A stretch of 7,749 bases of DNA from an uncultured Collinsella sp. (GTDB taxonomy: Bacteria; Actinomycetota; Coriobacteriia; Coriobacteriales; Coriobacteriaceae): contig CAAFEY010000148.1 of assembly GCA_900761995.1 (NCBI GenBank), forward strand, positions 1 to 7,749, given 5' to 3'. Positions 6,001-7,749 of the stretch are shown here, in pieces (position 1 is the stretch's first letter; each line of letters starts with the position of its first letter). The position numbers were made by a program, and so were the translations under genes. A model generated the notes under the pieces. The model was not told where the DNA came from, did no database searches, and worked only from the letters and a program-made list of their open reading frames with translations.

Positions 6001-7749
6001 ATGAATAGGAAGCTTAACGCTGCTATCACAGCCGGTCTGAGCTTGAGTATGGTGCTCAGCTCCACGCCGGTTGCTGCTATCGCGGCGGAGACTACCCAGG
6101 GCACAAGCGAGGGGGCTACTGCTGCAGCCTCCACTGGCGTAAAGTACGTTACCTTCTTTGCTAACGGGGGCACTTTTGCTGACGGAACCCCCATCTCAAT
6201 GGATAATAAGACGAATGAGAACGGCGAGATTACTCCGCACGCTTCTCCAGTGCGCGATGGATACGTCTTTGACGGCTGGTATTATGACAGCAAGTTTACT
6301 CAGGCTGTAGATTTTTCACAGCCCCTTCAGGGCGGTACAGATCACTTCATGCTGTTCGCCAAGTGGACTGAGGCTCCCTCGAATGTGCTTGATGTGACCT
6401 ACTCTGCCAATGGCGGTCAGTTCGCCGACGGCAACGACGTCATGCTGGACAAGACTGACAGCAATGGCATTGCTCGTCAGCCGCTTGCTCCTACGCGCGA
6501 CGGCTATGTGTTTGCCGGTTGGTATTATCACAGCAACGGTACCGACCAGGTTGACTTCAACCAGCCGATCGTCGGTGGCAGCAAGCATGTGACCCTTTTC
6601 GCCGCTTGGACGCCTGCGAAGCAGGACAAGACTATCGATATCCTTTACGTTGCCAACGGTGGCACGTTCTTCGACGGCAACGAGACGCTCCAGGGCGTAA
6701 CCGATACCGACGGTGTCGCACGTCTGCCGCTTCAGCCGACCCGCGAGGGCTATGACTTCCTTGGTTGGTCGTACGATCGCGACGGAAATGACCCCGTCGA
6801 CTTCACGCAGGCCATCGTTGCGGGCAGCGGCCACGCGACCGTTTATGCCCAGTGGAAGCAGAACAACGAGAAGGCTGTTCTCTATGTCGCCAATGGTGGC
6901 GCCTTCGCCGATGGCAATGTGGCCATGGAGGGTGTCACTGACAGCAACGGCGTCGCCCGCCAGCCCCTGGCCCCGACCCGCGAGGGCTACACCTTTACCG
7001 GTTGGACTTACGATGCTGCTGGCACCGAGCCTGTCGACTTCACCAAGCCCGTCCGGGGTGGCGGTCAGCACGTTACGTTCTACGCACAGTGGGCAGAGCT
7101 TGCTAACAATGAGAAGGATGTTCTTTACGTCGCCAACGGTGGTGTTTTTGCTGATGGCAACGAAGTTCTCCAGGGTGTGACCGACGGCGACGGCGTCGCC
7201 CGCCAGCCCCTGGCCCCGACCCGCGAGGGCTACACCTTCGCCGGCTGGACCTACGACCGCGAGGGCACCGATCCTGTCGACTTCAGCAAGCCGCTGGTCG
7301 GCGGCGGCGACCACGCTACCCTTTATGCTCAGTGGAATGCTGTTGAGAAGGATAACTCCATCGACGTCCTCTACGTCGCCAATGGCGGCACGTTCTTCGA
7401 CGGCAGCGACGCTCTCCAGGGCGTGACCGACGGCGACGGCGTCGCCCGCCAGCCCCTGGCCCCGACCCGCGAGGGCTACACCTTCGCCGGCTGGACCTAC
7501 GACCGCGACGGTAACGACCCGGTCGACTTCAGCAAGCCGCTGGTCGGCGGCGGCGACCACGCCACCCTGTTCGCCCAGTGGGACATGGTTGTCGAGGCCA
7601 ACTCCATCGACGTCCTCTATGCAGCCAACGGCGGCACGTTCTTCGACGGCAACGAGACGCTCCAGGGCGTTACCGACGGCGACGGCGTCGCCCGCCAGCC
7701 CCTGGCCCCGACCCGCGAGGGCTACACCTTCGCCGGCTGGACCTACGAC
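6001..7749 (+). CDS. Secreted Listeria-Bacteroides repeat surface protein, 3'-truncated
   Basis: The frame is open from ATG 6001 to the window end, with 583 residues and no stop. Residues 1-29 are a signal peptide: a basic start (MNRK), a hydrophobic core and a likely cut near AIAA (26-29). A short Thr/Ser/Gly/Ala linker follows, then tandem repeats from residue 47. Each repeat has an NGG-x-F-DG start, a central PTREGYxFxGW and an end like DF-x-P-x-x-GG-x-H-x-T-x-A-x-W. This matches the InlB B-repeat family (Pfam Flg_new, PF09479), small beta-rich domains common in surface proteins of Listeria, Bacteroides and gut Actinobacteria and often used as stalks. Six full repeats and most of a seventh are visible. 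There is no cysteine. The C-terminus, where a wall anchor such as LPxTG or a binding domain would be, is outside the window. A role in adhesion is an inference from the family. Confidence 0.93.
   Translation, partial: MNRKLNAAITAGLSLSMVLSSTPVAAIAAETTQGTSEGATAAASTGVKYVTFFANGGTFADGTPISMDNKTNENGEITPHASPVRDGYVFDGWYYDSKFTQAVDFSQPLQGGTDHFMLFAKWTEAPSNVLDVTYSANGGQFADGNDVMLDKTDSNGIARQPLAPTRDGYVFAGWYYHSNGTDQVDFNQPIVGGSKHVTLFAAWTPAKQDKTIDILYVANGGTFFDGNETLQGVTDTDGVARLPLQPTREGYDFLGWSYDRDGNDPVDFTQAIVAGSGHATVYAQWKQNNEKAVLYVANGGAFADGNVAMEGVTDSNGVARQPLAPTREGYTFTGWTYDAAGTEPVDFTKPVRGGGQHVTFYAQWAELANNEKDVLYVANGGVFADGNEVLQGVTDGDGVARQPLAPTREGYTFAGWTYDREGTDPVDFSKPLVGGGDHATLYAQWNAVEKDNSIDVLYVANGGTFFDGSDALQGVTDGDGVARQPLAPTREGYTFAGWTYDRDGNDPVDFSKPLVGGGDHATLFAQWDMVVEANSIDVLYAANGGTFFDGNETLQGVTDGDGVARQPLAPTREGYTFAGWTYD
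6139..7749 (+). repeat. Tandem B-type repeat array, about 80 residues per unit
   Basis: Seven units are marked by NGG at residues 55, 137, 219, 298, 379, 461 and 543, with steps of 82, 82, 79, 81, 82 and 82 residues. Units end at Trp122, 203, 285, 364, 445 and 527; the seventh is cut by the window end. Short linkers (such as TPAKQDK, KQNNEKA, AELANNEKD and NAVEKDNS) vary between units. The first unit is the most diverged (TPISMDNKTNENGEI in place of GNETLQGVTDGDGVA). Units 5 to 7 are nearly the same in protein. This is a protein-coding tandem repeat, not a CRISPR array. Confidence 0.93.
7180..7749 (+). repeat. Identical 78-base block in units 5, 6 and 7
   Basis: Bases 7180-7257, 7426-7503 and 7672-7749 are identical over 78 bases, at an exact spacing of 246 bases (82 codons). 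They encode the stretch from the Thr of VTDGDGV to the Tyr-Asp after GW. Unit 4 shares only 47 of these bases without a break (6949-6995). Such identity at synonymous positions points to recent duplication or gene conversion. The third copy runs to the last base of the window. Confidence 0.92.

Noticed and set aside
6316..7560. A 414-codon open frame on the - strand opposite the repeat array
   Set aside because: Its periodic translation only mirrors the repeats of the + strand gene, which has a signal peptide, a ribosome binding site and a known repeat family.
6949..7749. Regular direct repeats that might suggest a CRISPR array
   Set aside because: The spacing is 246 bases, the repeats are 78 bases, and the whole region is one open frame encoding a known protein repeat; there are no short unique spacers.

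Overview
The window looks like chromosomal DNA of a moderately high-GC Gram-positive bacterium. A member of the class Coriobacteriia, perhaps Collinsella, is my best guess. This rests on GC-rich coding sequence, clear AGGA/GGAGG-type ribosome binding sites, and a secreted protein built from Listeria-Bacteroides (InlB B-type) repeats. It is an inference from style, not a database match. All recognised genes lie on the + strand, and both terminal genes run off the window.

Layout: (1) 1-597, the 3' part of a gene for an unrecognised four-helix membrane protein. (2) 598-1032, a 435-base gap holding an 84-base inverted repeat with perfect 24-base arms and, after it, a strong intrinsic terminator. 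(3) 1033-1467, a small single-pass membrane protein with a Gln/Met-rich start, not recognised. (4) 1591-2946, rmuC, followed by a likely terminator. (5) 3073-4875, a type I ABC exporter half-transporter with every nucleotide-binding motif intact. (6) 4939-5601, nth (endonuclease III) with intact catalytic and Fe-S residues. (7) 5602-6000, an intergenic region that carries a second, slightly diverged copy of the last ~64 bases of the nth reading frame exactly 240 bases downstream, then an AT-rich palindromic patch and a leader hairpin. (8) 6001-7749 (open at the window end), a secreted surface protein with a signal peptide and at least six and a half tandem repeats of about 80 residues.

The genes do not form one pathway. 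rmuC and nth both concern DNA maintenance but are separated by a transporter and at least one terminator. The ABC gene and nth are 63 bases apart with no terminator seen, so they may share a transcript. The adhesin-like gene is a separate unit behind an AT-rich, GC-poor spacer.

No new defence system, CRISPR array, RNA gene or complete mobile element was found. The observations most worth checking are the duplicated nth tail, which resembles a recombination or integration scar, the unexplained long inverted repeat at 616-699, and the internal evolution of the repeat protein. In the repeat protein the first repeat is diverged and AT-ending in its codons, while the last repeats share a 78-base block without a single difference.
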